Of a DNA stretch of 64,000 nucleotides, positions 25,545-33,096 are shown piece after piece. The stretch is taken from positions 1-64,000 of the forward strand of contig NZ_BOQN01000088.1 in NCBI RefSeq assembly GCF_018332695.1, given 5' to 3'. This stretch comes from Paractinoplanes toevensis. GTDB taxonomy: Bacteria > Actinomycetota > Actinomycetes > Mycobacteriales > Micromonosporaceae. The notes below the pieces were generated by a model that saw only the letters and a program-made list of their open reading frames with translations, made no database searches and was not told the origin of the DNA. Position 1 is the stretch's first letter, and each line of letters begins with the position of its first letter. A program made the translations under genes and the position numbers.

Positions 25545-25838
25545 CTGTACACGTCCCCCCTTGCGTTCACCCCCTGACGCCTGCTGGCTTATGTCCCCCC
25601 AAGCACTGCAGACGTCCCGCGATAGCTCGCCGCACCATCATGCTCTGTAGTCGGGTGATTACGCAACGTTGTCCCTCAAATACTCACAGGCCGGGACTAT
25701 CGGGCCTACCTGGGCAAAGGCCGCAGGTCAGTTGCCTGAAACACCGGCCGAACCCCCCGTAAACCGGCACAATCAATCTGGGCGAAGCGTGACCTTCTCC
25801 AAGGGCGACCGCCTCTTCCCTTCGCGTACCCTGCTCAG
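25545..25838. other. Divergent control region between whiB and ponA
   Basis: This noncoding 294 bp lies between two divergent starts and is locally AT-richer. It holds the ponA -10 at its right end. I see no riboswitch-like fold or recognisable operator in it. Confidence 0.5.
25827..25832 (+). promoter_or_regulatory. Predicted -10 element of ponA (leaderless)
   Basis: TACCCT is 6 bases before the GTG start 25839, with no ribosome site in between. Confidence 0.5.
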
Positions 25839-28268
25839 GTGACCTCCTGGATGCGCAGACGCGATCACAACATCTTCGCCAATGCGACGTCGTTGCTGAT
25901 CTGCGGATTACTCGCCGGCGTCGTCGTCGCGGCCGCCGCCTTCCCGGCCGCCGCCATGTCCGGCCTGGCCGCCAAGGCCGGCGGGCAGACGTTCGCGGAC
26001 CTGCCCAGTGAGCTCAAGGACTTCAGTTCCCCGCAGATCACGCGCATCTATGCATCCGACAACAAGACCCAGGTCGCGCAGTTCTACGACGAGTTCCGCA
26101 GTGACGTACCGCTGAAGGACATGTCGAAGTACATGCCGGCGGCGATCATCGCGGCCGAGGACCGGGAGTTCTACCACCACAACGGCGTCGACCTCAAGGG
26201 CGTCGCCCGCGCCATGGTCAGCAACAACAACGGCAAGTCCAAGCAGGGCGCCTCGACCATCACCATGCAGTGGGTGCGCATGTCGCTGGCCTACTCGGCG
26301 ACCAACCCGCAAGAGGTCGTCGACGCCACCAAGGACACGCCGAAACGCAAGATCACCGAGATGAAGTACGCCCTTCAGGTGGAGAAGGAGCTCTCGAAGG
26401 ACCAGATCGTCGAGCGCTACCTGAACATCGCACCCTTCGGCAACCAGGCGTACGGCGTCTTCGCGGCCAGCCAGATCTACTTCAACAAGAAGCCGAAGGA
26501 CCTCACGATCGGCCAGGCCGCGATGCTCGCCGGCATGGTCAAGGCGCCGACCAGCTTCAACCCGACCAGCACTGAGGGTTACGACCAGATCCTCCAGCGC
26601 CGCAACAACTACGTCATCCCCGGCATGGTCGAGATGGGCGTCATCACCCAGGCCGAGGCCGACAAGGCGATGAAGGAGCCCATCCCGCGCCAGGTCAAGC
26701 CGGTCGGCAACGGCTGCGTCTCGGTCGCCAAGAACGCCTGGGGCTTCTTCTGCGACTACTTCTACCGCTGGTGGATGGGCCGCGAGGAGTTCGGTGAGAC
26801 GGTGTACGACCGGGAGCGTCGCCTGAAGAGCGGCGGCTACCGCATCACCACGACGATGGACATCAAGGCGCAGGACGCGGCCCGCAAGAGCATCTCCGAC
26901 AAGATCTCCGACAAGGACAAGGACGCCCTGCTGATCGCCGCGGTCGAGCCCGGCGACGGCAAGGTGCGCGCCCTGGCCGCCAACCGCCGCTACAAGCTGG
27001 ACGACCCGGCCAACCCGCAGAACAAGATCTCTTCAGACCCGAAAAAGGCCAAGAAGGGCGTACGCGGCACCTACCCCAACACCACGAACCCGCTGCTGAG
27101 CGGCGGCGGGGACATCACCGGTTACCAGGCCGGCTCGGTGTTCAAGATGTTCACCATGGTCGCGGCCCTGGAGAAGGGCTACCCCCTCGGCTACACGATC
27201 AATGCCCCGAAGCAGTACAAATCCGGGTACATCATTGATTCGAACAACCCGTCCGCCTGCGATGGCACGCACTTCTGGTGCCCCGGCAACGCGGGCGAGG
27301 GCGAGGCCGGCGTCTACAACATGTGGACCGGCTTCGGTAACTCGGTGAACACGTTCTTCGTCCCGCTCGAGGAACGCGTGGGCGCCGAGAACGTGGTGGC
27401 CGTCGCCAAGCGCTTCGGCGTCCAGTTCCGCGTCTCCTACCCCGACGCCCAGTTCGCGAACGACCCGGTCGCGGCCAACCAGTGGGGCGCCTTCACCCTG
27501 GGCGTCTCGGCCTCGACCCCGCTCGACATGGCCAACGCGTACGCGACCCTGGCCGGCGACGGCATGTACTGCGAGCCCACCCCGATCGAGCAGATCTCCA
27601 GCCAGGACGGCGAAAAACTCGACATCGGCAAGTCCCACTGCATCCGAGCCACCAGCAAGGACGTGGCCCGCGCCGCCCTGGACGCGGCCCGCTGCCCGGT
27701 AGGCGACTCGGCCCAGCTGGGCCAGTGCCACGGCACCACGGCCGGCCAGACCCACGGCGAGGTCAAGCACCCGGTCTTCGGCAAGACCGGCACCACCGAC
27801 CACGACAAGACCGCGGCCCTGATCGCCGGCACGACGTCCCTGGTGGTGGCGGGCTACCTGGTAAACCCGGACTACCAGGACCACCCCGACCGCATGTCGC
27901 ACGGCATCGTGAACCCCGCGGTCTGGAACACCCTGGGCGACTTCATGGACGGCAAGCCGAAGGTCCAGTTCAAGACACCCGAGAACAAGAAGATCGCGGT
28001 AGGCGACCAGCGCTCGATCCCCGACGTAACCTGCGACTCGATCGACAGCGCCCGAGACCGCCTGGAGGGCGCCGGCTTCGACGTAACGGTGGGCGGCGAA
28101 ACAGATTCGTCCTGCCCCGCCGGAACCGCGGCCGGCACCAACCCGAGCGGCCGCACCATCAAGGGCGGCGTAGTCGTGATCGAGAAGAGCAACGGCAAGA
28201 CCAACAAGCCCGAGCAGCCGGAAACCCCCGGCCTGCCCACCGCGATCCCCACCAGACCAAGACGCTGA
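25839..28268 (+). CDS. Bifunctional class A penicillin-binding protein with PASTA domain (PonA2-like)
   Basis: The 809-aa enzyme polymerises and cross-links peptidoglycan. It has one N-terminal membrane anchor (about 16-45), a GT51 glycosyltransferase domain with AAEDREFYHHNG (Glu107) and GASTITMQ, and a transpeptidase domain with Ser433 in SVFK, SVN (Ser502) and KTG (Lys649). Residues 720-790 form one PASTA domain (IPDVTCDSIDSARDRLEGAGF), followed by a Pro-rich end. The transpeptidase region has several extra cysteines, perhaps disulfides. By synteny with whiB4 and by the PASTA domain it is the counterpart of PonA2 (Rv3682). Confidence 0.94.
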   Translation: MTSWMRRRDHNIFANATSLLICGLLAGVVVAAAAFPAAAMSGLAAKAGGQTFADLPSELKDFSSPQITRIYASDNKTQVAQFYDEFRSDVPLKDMSKYMPAAIIAAEDREFYHHNGVDLKGVARAMVSNNNGKSKQGASTITMQWVRMSLAYSATNPQEVVDATKDTPKRKITEMKYALQVEKELSKDQIVERYLNIAPFGNQAYGVFAASQIYFNKKPKDLTIGQAAMLAGMVKAPTSFNPTSTEGYDQILQRRNNYVIPGMVEMGVITQAEADKAMKEPIPRQVKPVGNGCVSVAKNAWGFFCDYFYRWWMGREEFGETVYDRERRLKSGGYRITTTMDIKAQDAARKSISDKISDKDKDALLIAAVEPGDGKVRALAANRRYKLDDPANPQNKISSDPKKAKKGVRGTYPNTTNPLLSGGGDITGYQAGSVFKMFTMVAALEKGYPLGYTINAPKQYKSGYIIDSNNPSACDGTHFWCPGNAGEGEAGVYNMWTGFGNSVNTFFVPLEERVGAENVVAVAKRFGVQFRVSYPDAQFANDPVAANQWGAFTLGVSASTPLDMANAYATLAGDGMYCEPTPIEQISSQDGEKLDIGKSHCIRATSKDVARAALDAARCPVGDSAQLGQCHGTTAGQTHGEVKHPVFGKTGTTDHDKTAALIAGTTSLVVAGYLVNPDYQDHPDRMSHGIVNPAVWNTLGDFMDGKPKVQFKTPENKKIAVGDQRSIPDVTCDSIDSARDRLEGAGFDVTVGGETDSSCPAGTAAGTNPSGRTIKGGVVVIEKSNGKTNKPEQPETPGLPTAIPTRPRR

Positions 28269-28280
28269 CCAGCGAATGAG

Positions 28281-28320
28281 GAAGGGGCGGCGCCGTTCGG
28301 CACCGCCCCTTCTTCCGTTT
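28281..28320 (+). terminator. Intrinsic terminator of ponA
   Basis: A perfect 10-bp stem (28281-28290 with 28303-28312), extended by 3 inner pairs around GTTC, is followed by TTCCGTTTG. It begins 12 bp after the ponA stop. Confidence 0.85.
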
Positions 28321-28365
28321 GTGAAGGTGTTGTGTGCGGGGTAGCCGCCGGCCGACCGCCCCACC

Positions 28366-28371
28366 TAAGTT
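28366..28371 (+). promoter_or_regulatory. Predicted -10 element of the four-helix membrane protein gene (leaderless)
   Basis: TAAGTT is 7 bases before ATG 28379 and lies downstream of the ponA terminator, as expected for a separate transcription unit. Confidence 0.5.
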
Positions 28372-28378
28372 CAAGATC

Positions 28379-28870
28379 ATGAAGGCGATCCGCATCTGGC
28401 TGGCCATCTTCGTAGTCGGCCTGGTCCTCTCCGGCGTGACAGCGTTCCCGCTGGTGACCGAGGTCCGCCTGCTGGCCGACGTCCTGCATCAGATCCCGGC
28501 CCCCGAAGCGCTGCGTACCTTCATCGACCACGTGCGAGACGGCCTTGTGGTGACCGGCGAGAGCTACCCGTTCATCGCCTACGGAACCGATTGGCTGGCG
28601 TTCGCGCACCTGGCGATAGCCATGGCATTCATCGGCCCCTGGCGCGATCCCGTCCGCAACATCTGGGTCATCGAGTGGGCGATGCTCTGCTGCATCGCGA
28701 TCGTCCCGCTGGCCCTGATAGCCGGCCCGATCCGCCACCTGCCGTGGTGGTGGCTACCGATCGACATATCTTTCGGCGTCTTCGGCATCGTCCCGCTGCT
28801 GATCGTGCGGCGTTTGATAAGGCGCCTCGACGGTCAGCGGAAGCGGGCCGCGAAGAACTCGCCCCAGTAA
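28379..28870 (+). CDS. Four-helix integral membrane protein, unknown function
   Basis: This 163-aa protein begins MKAIRIWLAIF and has four hydrophobic helices (about 5-27, 62-80, 90-110, 118-138) with a periplasmic segment between the first two and a basic C-terminal tail. I do not recognise a named family. The start ATG 28379 gives an N-terminal helix immediately after a short basic lead. Its last 37 bp overlap, tail to tail, the 3' end of the delta-60 repeat gene, so transcripts of the two are complementary at their ends. Confidence 0.75.
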   Translation: MKAIRIWLAIFVVGLVLSGVTAFPLVTEVRLLADVLHQIPAPEALRTFIDHVRDGLVVTGESYPFIAYGTDWLAFAHLAIAMAFIGPWRDPVRNIWVIEWAMLCCIAIVPLALIAGPIRHLPWWWLPIDISFGVFGIVPLLIVRRLIRRLDGQRKRAAKNSPQ

Positions 28871-30117
28871 TCCGGCTCGATGCTGATGCTTCCGGCCGCG
28901 ACGATCCGGCCGCGACTGTCCTCGGCCAGGGCCGCCAGATAGGTGCCGCTGGAGCCGAAGCGGGTGGCGAGCACGCCGTCGGTGCCGAAGCTGCGGTCGA
29001 GGGTGCCGTTCGAGTGGTAACGCGCCAGCGTGAGCGCTTCCCCGGCCGCACCGACCAGCAGCTTGCTGCCCTGGGCCAGCACGGCGGTGGCGGTGGCGTT
29101 GTCCATCTCGGTGGTCACCAGGCCGCCGGTGCCGAACGACCGGTCCAGCCGGCCGTCCGGTCGGTACCGGGCGAGCGCGACAGTGGAACTCACCGAGCTC
29201 GTGCTGTGGCGACCGGCGGCGACGAGCCGGCCGGCGGCGTCGACGAGAAGGGCGGACGGCTGGTCGGCTCCGCCGAAGTCCGTGACCACCAGGCCGCCGT
29301 CACCGAAGCCGCGGTCCAGGGTGCCGTTCGTGTTGTAGCGCGCCAGCCCGAAGTCGAAGCCGTCCCGCTCGGTCTCGCCGGTGACGACGATTTTGCCGTC
29401 CTTCTGCAGCACCAGAGCGGTAGCCGAGCTGGCTCCACCGAACTTCGTCACCACCCGGCCGCCGACGCCGAAGCTGGTGTCCAGCCGGCCGTCCACGTGA
29501 TAGCGGGCCAGCGCGAAGTCGACGCTGACCGGGTACAGCGCGGTGCTCCCGGCCACCACGATCTTGCCGTCCCGCTGTCGCACCATGGCTTTCCCGACGT
29601 CGACCGTGCCACCGAAGTCGGTGTGCACCTTCCCGCCGCTGCCGAAGGCCGAATCCAGGGTGCCGTCCCGGCAGTAACGAGCCAGGGCGAAGTCGGAGTC
29701 GAGGTTGTCCGCCGTGACGGCGCGGCCGGCCGCGACCACGGCGCCATCGGGCTGCCCGGCCACCGCGTACGCGTCGTCGGCTGAGCCGAAGAAGTCCGTC
29801 GTCACCTTCCCGCCGGAGCCGAAGCTCGAATCCGGGCGCCCGTCGGTGGTGTACCGGGCCACGCCGAAGTCCGAAGTACCCATGCCCGCGACGATCCGGC
29901 TGGCCGTACCGGCGACGACCGGCTTGTCGTTCTGCACCAGCAGGGCCCGGCCCTCGTCGATGAACTCGGCGAAGTCGGTGCTGACGATGCCGCCGCTGCC
30001 GAACGAGAGGTCCAGCCCGAAGGTGCGGGCCTGGGCGGGAGCAGCCGCGACCAAGGCGCCGACGAGAGGCGCGACGGCCAGGACGGCGACGGAGAACGGC
30101 CGTCGCGGGGATTTCAT
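28834..30117 (-). CDS. Secreted delta-60 repeat (DUF5122) beta-propeller protein
   Basis: After a signal peptide (about residues 1-31, AQA cut) the 427-aa protein is made of about seven repeats of roughly 50-55 residues. Each has the form DxSFGxGGxVxTDFGG, then DGKIVVAG, then DFALARYxxDGxL, which is the delta-60 repeat. Such proteins fold as beta-propellers and are usually secreted; function is unknown. ATG 30117 is chosen because it is directly followed by a classical signal peptide; the frame is open further upstream without one. Confidence 0.85.
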   Translation of the reverse strand: MKSPRRPFSVAVLAVAPLVGALVAAAPAQARTFGLDLSFGSGGIVSTDFAEFIDEGRALLVQNDKPVVAGTASRIVAGMGTSDFGVARYTTDGRPDSSFGSGGKVTTDFFGSADDAYAVAGQPDGAVVAAGRAVTADNLDSDFALARYCRDGTLDSAFGSGGKVHTDFGGTVDVGKAMVRQRDGKIVVAGSTALYPVSVDFALARYHVDGRLDTSFGVGGRVVTKFGGASSATALVLQKDGKIVVTGETERDGFDFGLARYNTNGTLDRGFGDGGLVVTDFGGADQPSALLVDAAGRLVAAGRHSTSSVSSTVALARYRPDGRLDRSFGTGGLVTTEMDNATATAVLAQGSKLLVGAAGEALTLARYHSNGTLDRSFGTDGVLATRFGSSGTYLAALAEDSRGRIVAAGSISIEPDYWGEFFAARFR

Positions 30118-30270
30118 GGTGAAACGTGCCGGGTGGTGCGGGATGGGTCGCATGCGGCGAGGCTCCGCCCCAGCACGAAGAGTGTCAATGAAACAAGCCC
30201 GAAACAGCCCCAGAAGGCATTCAGGGCCGGTCTCCCTGAACGGAAGACCGGCCCTGACGTGCAACTACTT

Positions 30271-30347
<77 letters not shown>

Positions 30348-30420
30348 AGCTGCCAGGAAATACTATCCGACGCCTCCACGATCCCGAAATCGGTATACCC
30401 CCTCGCAGCAAAACCGCAGG

Positions 30421-31317
30421 TCAGCGCGGTATAAGCGTCAGCACCGAGGCTTCCGGGCGGCAGGCGAAGCGGATCGGGGCGGTGGGGTGGGTGCCCAGGC
30501 CGGCCGAGACGTGCAGCCAGGCGTCCGAGCCGGGCCAGCGGTGCAGGCCCTTGGCCATCGACTGCGGCAGGTCGCAGTTCGTGGTCAGCGCCCCGTAGAA
30601 CGGCACACAAACCTGACCGCCGTGGGTGTGGCCGGCCAGCAGCAGCGCGAAGCCGTCCGCCGCCATGGCGTTCAGCACCCGGGACGCCGGCGTGTGCGTC
30701 ACCCCGATGTGCAGGTCGGCGCCGCCGGAGATGGGGCCCGCCACCGAGGGGTAGTCGTCCTGCTCCACGTGCGGGTCGTCCACGCCGGCCAACTCGATGG
30801 AGCGGCCGCCGGCCTTGATCACCGTGCGGGCGTTGTTCAGGTCGGCCCAGCCGGCGTCCACGAAGCCGGCGCGCAGGTCCTCGGTGGGCAGGTCGACGCC
30901 CTGCACGTACTCCCGCTCGCCGGGCAGGACGTAGCGCAGCGGGTTCTTCAGGACCGGGCCTCGGTAGTCGTTCGAGCCGAAGACGAAGGCGCCGGGCACC
31001 GACAGGAACGGGTCGAGCGCCCGCAGCACGCCGGGCACCGCTTCAGGGTCGGACAGGTTGTCGCCGGTCACCACGACCAGGTCGGGATCGGTGCCGCCGA
31101 GGGACGCCACCCAGTCCTGTTTGCGGCGCTGGCCGGGCATCATGTGCAGGTCGGAGATGTGCAGAATGCGCAGCGGCTCGGCGTCCGGCTCCAGGACCGG
31201 CACATCGAAGCGGCGCAGCGTGAACATGTTCCGCTCGATCAGCGAGGAATAGGCGAACGTGGCGGCTCCGGCGGCTATCACACCGGCGGCCAGGCCGATA
31301 AAGGGGCGCTTACGCAT
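30421..31317 (-). CDS. Membrane-anchored calcineurin-like metallophosphoesterase
   Basis: The 298-aa protein has an N-terminal membrane anchor (residues 7-25) and the phosphoesterase metal motifs HISDLHMMPG, VVTGDNLSD, FGSNDYRG (family: GNHD, with Ser replacing the Gly-side residue and Asp replacing His) and GHTHGGQVCVP. It resembles the YkuE/Rv3683 group and sits after ponA as in mycobacteria. The substitution in the third motif may alter catalysis. ATG 31317 is 25 bp from the divergent yqeY start. A TACTCT -10 stands 7 bases before it. Confidence 0.88.
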   Translation of the reverse strand: MRKRPFIGLAAGVIAAGAATFAYSSLIERNMFTLRRFDVPVLEPDAEPLRILHISDLHMMPGQRRKQDWVASLGGTDPDLVVVTGDNLSDPEAVPGVLRALDPFLSVPGAFVFGSNDYRGPVLKNPLRYVLPGEREYVQGVDLPTEDLRAGFVDAGWADLNNARTVIKAGGRSIELAGVDDPHVEQDDYPSVAGPISGGADLHIGVTHTPASRVLNAMAADGFALLLAGHTHGGQVCVPFYGALTTNCDLPQSMAKGLHRWPGSDAWLHVSAGLGTHPTAPIRFACRPEASVLTLIPR

Positions 31318-31324
31318 GACGGCA

Positions 31325-31330
31325 AGAGTA
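31325..31330 (-). promoter_or_regulatory. Predicted -10 element of the metallophosphoesterase gene
   Basis: TACTCT on the minus strand is 7 bases before ATG 31317. It shares two base pairs with the divergent yqeY -10. Confidence 0.5.
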
Positions 31331-31334
31331 GTTT
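31329..31334 (+). promoter_or_regulatory. Predicted -10 element of the yqeY gene
   Basis: TAGTTT is 8 bases before ATG 31343 and overlaps the divergent -10 at 31329-31330. Confidence 0.4.
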
Positions 31335-31342
31335 CTCCGTCC

Positions 31343-31798
31343 ATGGGAACGCTGAAAGACCGCCTGAACGATGACCTGCACACCGCGATGAAGTCCCGCG
31401 ACGAGCTCACCACCGCCACGCTGCGGATGACGCTGGCCGCGGTGCGCAACGCCGAGGTGGCCGGCAGCCAGGCCCGCGCGCTCTCCGACGACGAGGTGCT
31501 GGCGGTGCTCAGCAAGGAGTCCAAGAAGCGGCGCGAGGCGGCGACCGCGTTCGCCGACGCGGGGCGCGGCGAGCAGGCGGCCAAGGAGCGGTCCGAGGGC
31601 GAGATCATCGATCGGTACCTGCCGAAACAGCTCAGCGACGACGAGATCGCCGAGGTGGTCGCGGGGGCGCTCACGGCGGGCGGCTTCAGCGGGAAGGCCC
31701 AGATGGGCCCGGCCATGAAGGCCGCCCAGGCGGCCGTCGCGGGGCGTGCGGAAGGCGGGCGCGTGGCGGCTGAGGTGCGGCGACAGCTGAGTATCTGA
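31343..31798 (+). CDS. GatB/YqeY domain-containing protein
   Basis: This 151-aa protein is a free-standing YqeY domain, like the tail domain of the GatB subunit of tRNA amidotransferase. It has the family core MKSRDELTTATLRMTLAAVRNAE, a KESKKRREAATAF helix, and the C-terminal bundle with GKAQMGPAMKA. The domain may contact tRNA, but the function of the free protein is not established. The start ATG 31343 matches the family N-terminus MGTLKDRL. Confidence 0.92.
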   Translation: MGTLKDRLNDDLHTAMKSRDELTTATLRMTLAAVRNAEVAGSQARALSDDEVLAVLSKESKKRREAATAFADAGRGEQAAKERSEGEIIDRYLPKQLSDDEIAEVVAGALTAGGFSGKAQMGPAMKAAQAAVAGRAEGGRVAAEVRRQLSI

Positions 31799-31885
31799 AT
31801 CGTACGCGCGAGGGCCTCCCACCACCGCAACCGCGGGGCTGGATGGCTCGCGAGCGAAAAGCACCCCGTCCCTCAACTCGGCGAA

Positions 31886-32629
31886 GTGTCAACCGATGTG
31901 CAGCCCATGAACTGCACCAACTGTGGTTCGGCCCTGATCGCGCCGACCGGCTACTGCGGCACCTGCGGTCAGCCGACGTCCTCCCCGGCGTCGGCCCCGC
32001 CCGCCTGGCCCTCGGCCGACACCGACGTGACCACCCAGTTCTCGGCCATCCACCCGCACGCCGAGCCACAGGTTCCGCCGGTCTCGCCGGCCCCGGTGTA
32101 CCCACCGCCGCCCAACCCGCCGGCGTACGGCGCCCCGCCCAGCGGGCTCCCGTTCGGCGCCGCCCCGACGTCCACGCCGCCGTACGGCGGCCCGCCGGCC
32201 CCGCCCCAGTTCGGCGGCCCGCCGCAGTACAACGCCCCACCGGCGCCCCCGTACGGCCCGGCCGGCCAGTCCTTCGGCGCAATCCCGGCGCCGTACGCAC
32301 CGCCGCCGAACCTGCCGTTCGACGCCGCGCCGACCCAGCAGTTCGGGGCCGTTCCCGGCGCCGCCCCGTATCAGCCGTACCCGGCTCCGCCGCCCTACCC
32401 GTACGGCCCGCCGCCGGCGCAGGCCCCCAACCGGCTCAGCATCGTCGCGTTCGTGCTGGCCGTGGTCGCGTTCCTGGTCCTGCCGATCCTCTTCGGCCCG
32501 GCCGCCATCGTGTGCGGCATCGTCGCTCGCCGCCGCGGCGAGAGCCTCGGCCAGTGGGCGATCGCGGCCGGTGTGCTCGGCATGTGCCTGGGATTCGCCT
32601 CGGGCCTGGTGTTCTCGCTGATCGGCTGA
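31886..32629 (+). CDS. Zinc-ribbon, proline-rich, DUF4190-type membrane protein
   Basis: The 247-aa protein has a zinc ribbon near its start (CTNCG and CGTCG), about 130 residues of Pro/Ala/Gly/Tyr-rich low-complexity sequence with repeated PPYG-like units, and two C-terminal membrane helices (about 185-207 and 220-245) separated by ARRRGESLGQWA, the DUF4190 layout. Function is unknown. GTG 31886 or ATG 31907 (MNCTNCG) could be the start; neither has a clear ribosome site. A strong terminator follows. Confidence 0.8.
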   Translation: MSTDVQPMNCTNCGSALIAPTGYCGTCGQPTSSPASAPPAWPSADTDVTTQFSAIHPHAEPQVPPVSPAPVYPPPPNPPAYGAPPSGLPFGAAPTSTPPYGGPPAPPQFGGPPQYNAPPAPPYGPAGQSFGAIPAPYAPPPNLPFDAAPTQQFGAVPGAAPYQPYPAPPPYPYGPPPAQAPNRLSIVAFVLAVVAFLVLPILFGPAAIVCGIVARRRGESLGQWAIAAGVLGMCLGFASGLVFSLIG

Positions 32630-32647
32630 CGCGACCGGAAAAGACAA

Positions 32648-32691
32648 GACCCGGGGGCCGGCTTCACGCCGTACCCCCGGGTCGTTGTTTT
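32648..32691 (+). terminator. Intrinsic terminator of the DUF4190 gene
   Basis: A perfect 10-bp stem GACCCGGGGG (32648-32657) with 32674-32683, with a 16-base loop that can pair further, is followed by GTTGTTTT. Confidence 0.8.
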
Positions 32692-32697
32692 CGGGCT

Positions 32698-32997
32698 TTA
32701 AAGCGCGAGTTGCGGTCGCACCGGGACCGATGCCACCGACGGGCCGACGGTCCGGCCGGGCAGCTGCTGCTGGGGCACCGCGTAGGGGCCGAGCATGGTT
32801 TCGACGGCGGGTGCGATGGCCGGGCGGCCGTTGAGCTGGATGAGGCGGGCGGCGCGGGCGAGGGAGCCGGTCTCGCCGTCGCGGAAGCCTTCGCGGTAAC
32901 CCTTCTCGTAGCGTTCGCCGCGACCGAGGGCCCGGCCGAGGGCGAAGCAGGATGAGCCGGCGAGTGCGATGAGGAAGAACAATGCGAAGGGTGTCAC
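32698..32997 (-). CDS. Small single-pass membrane protein, unknown function
   Basis: The 99-aa protein has one N-terminal hydrophobic helix (residues 3-22, with Cys17), then a charged stretch GRGERYEKGYREGFRDGE and a Pro/Val-rich end. GTG 32997 has an AAGGA ribosome site about 8 bases upstream. It is downstream of the GGDEF-EAL gene on the same strand after 99 bp, so it may share its transcript. No family is recognised. Confidence 0.65.
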   Translation of the reverse strand: MTPFALFFLIALAGSSCFALGRALGRGERYEKGYREGFRDGETGSLARAARLIQLNGRPAIAPAVETMLGPYAVPQQQLPGRTVGPSVASVPVRPQLAL

Positions 32998-33096
32998 GGA
33001 AATGTTCCTTCCGAGTAATTAGCACCAATTAGGCGAAAAGTACCCCAAAAGGATCTCGCATGTAGTAGCCCGCGGATCAAGTACGCGGATGGGTGA

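Noticed and set aside
25545..25838. Riboswitch upstream of the penicillin-binding protein gene
   Set aside because: The likely transcript starts at the GTG codon, leaving no 5' leader to hold a riboswitch, and no known conserved core is visible.
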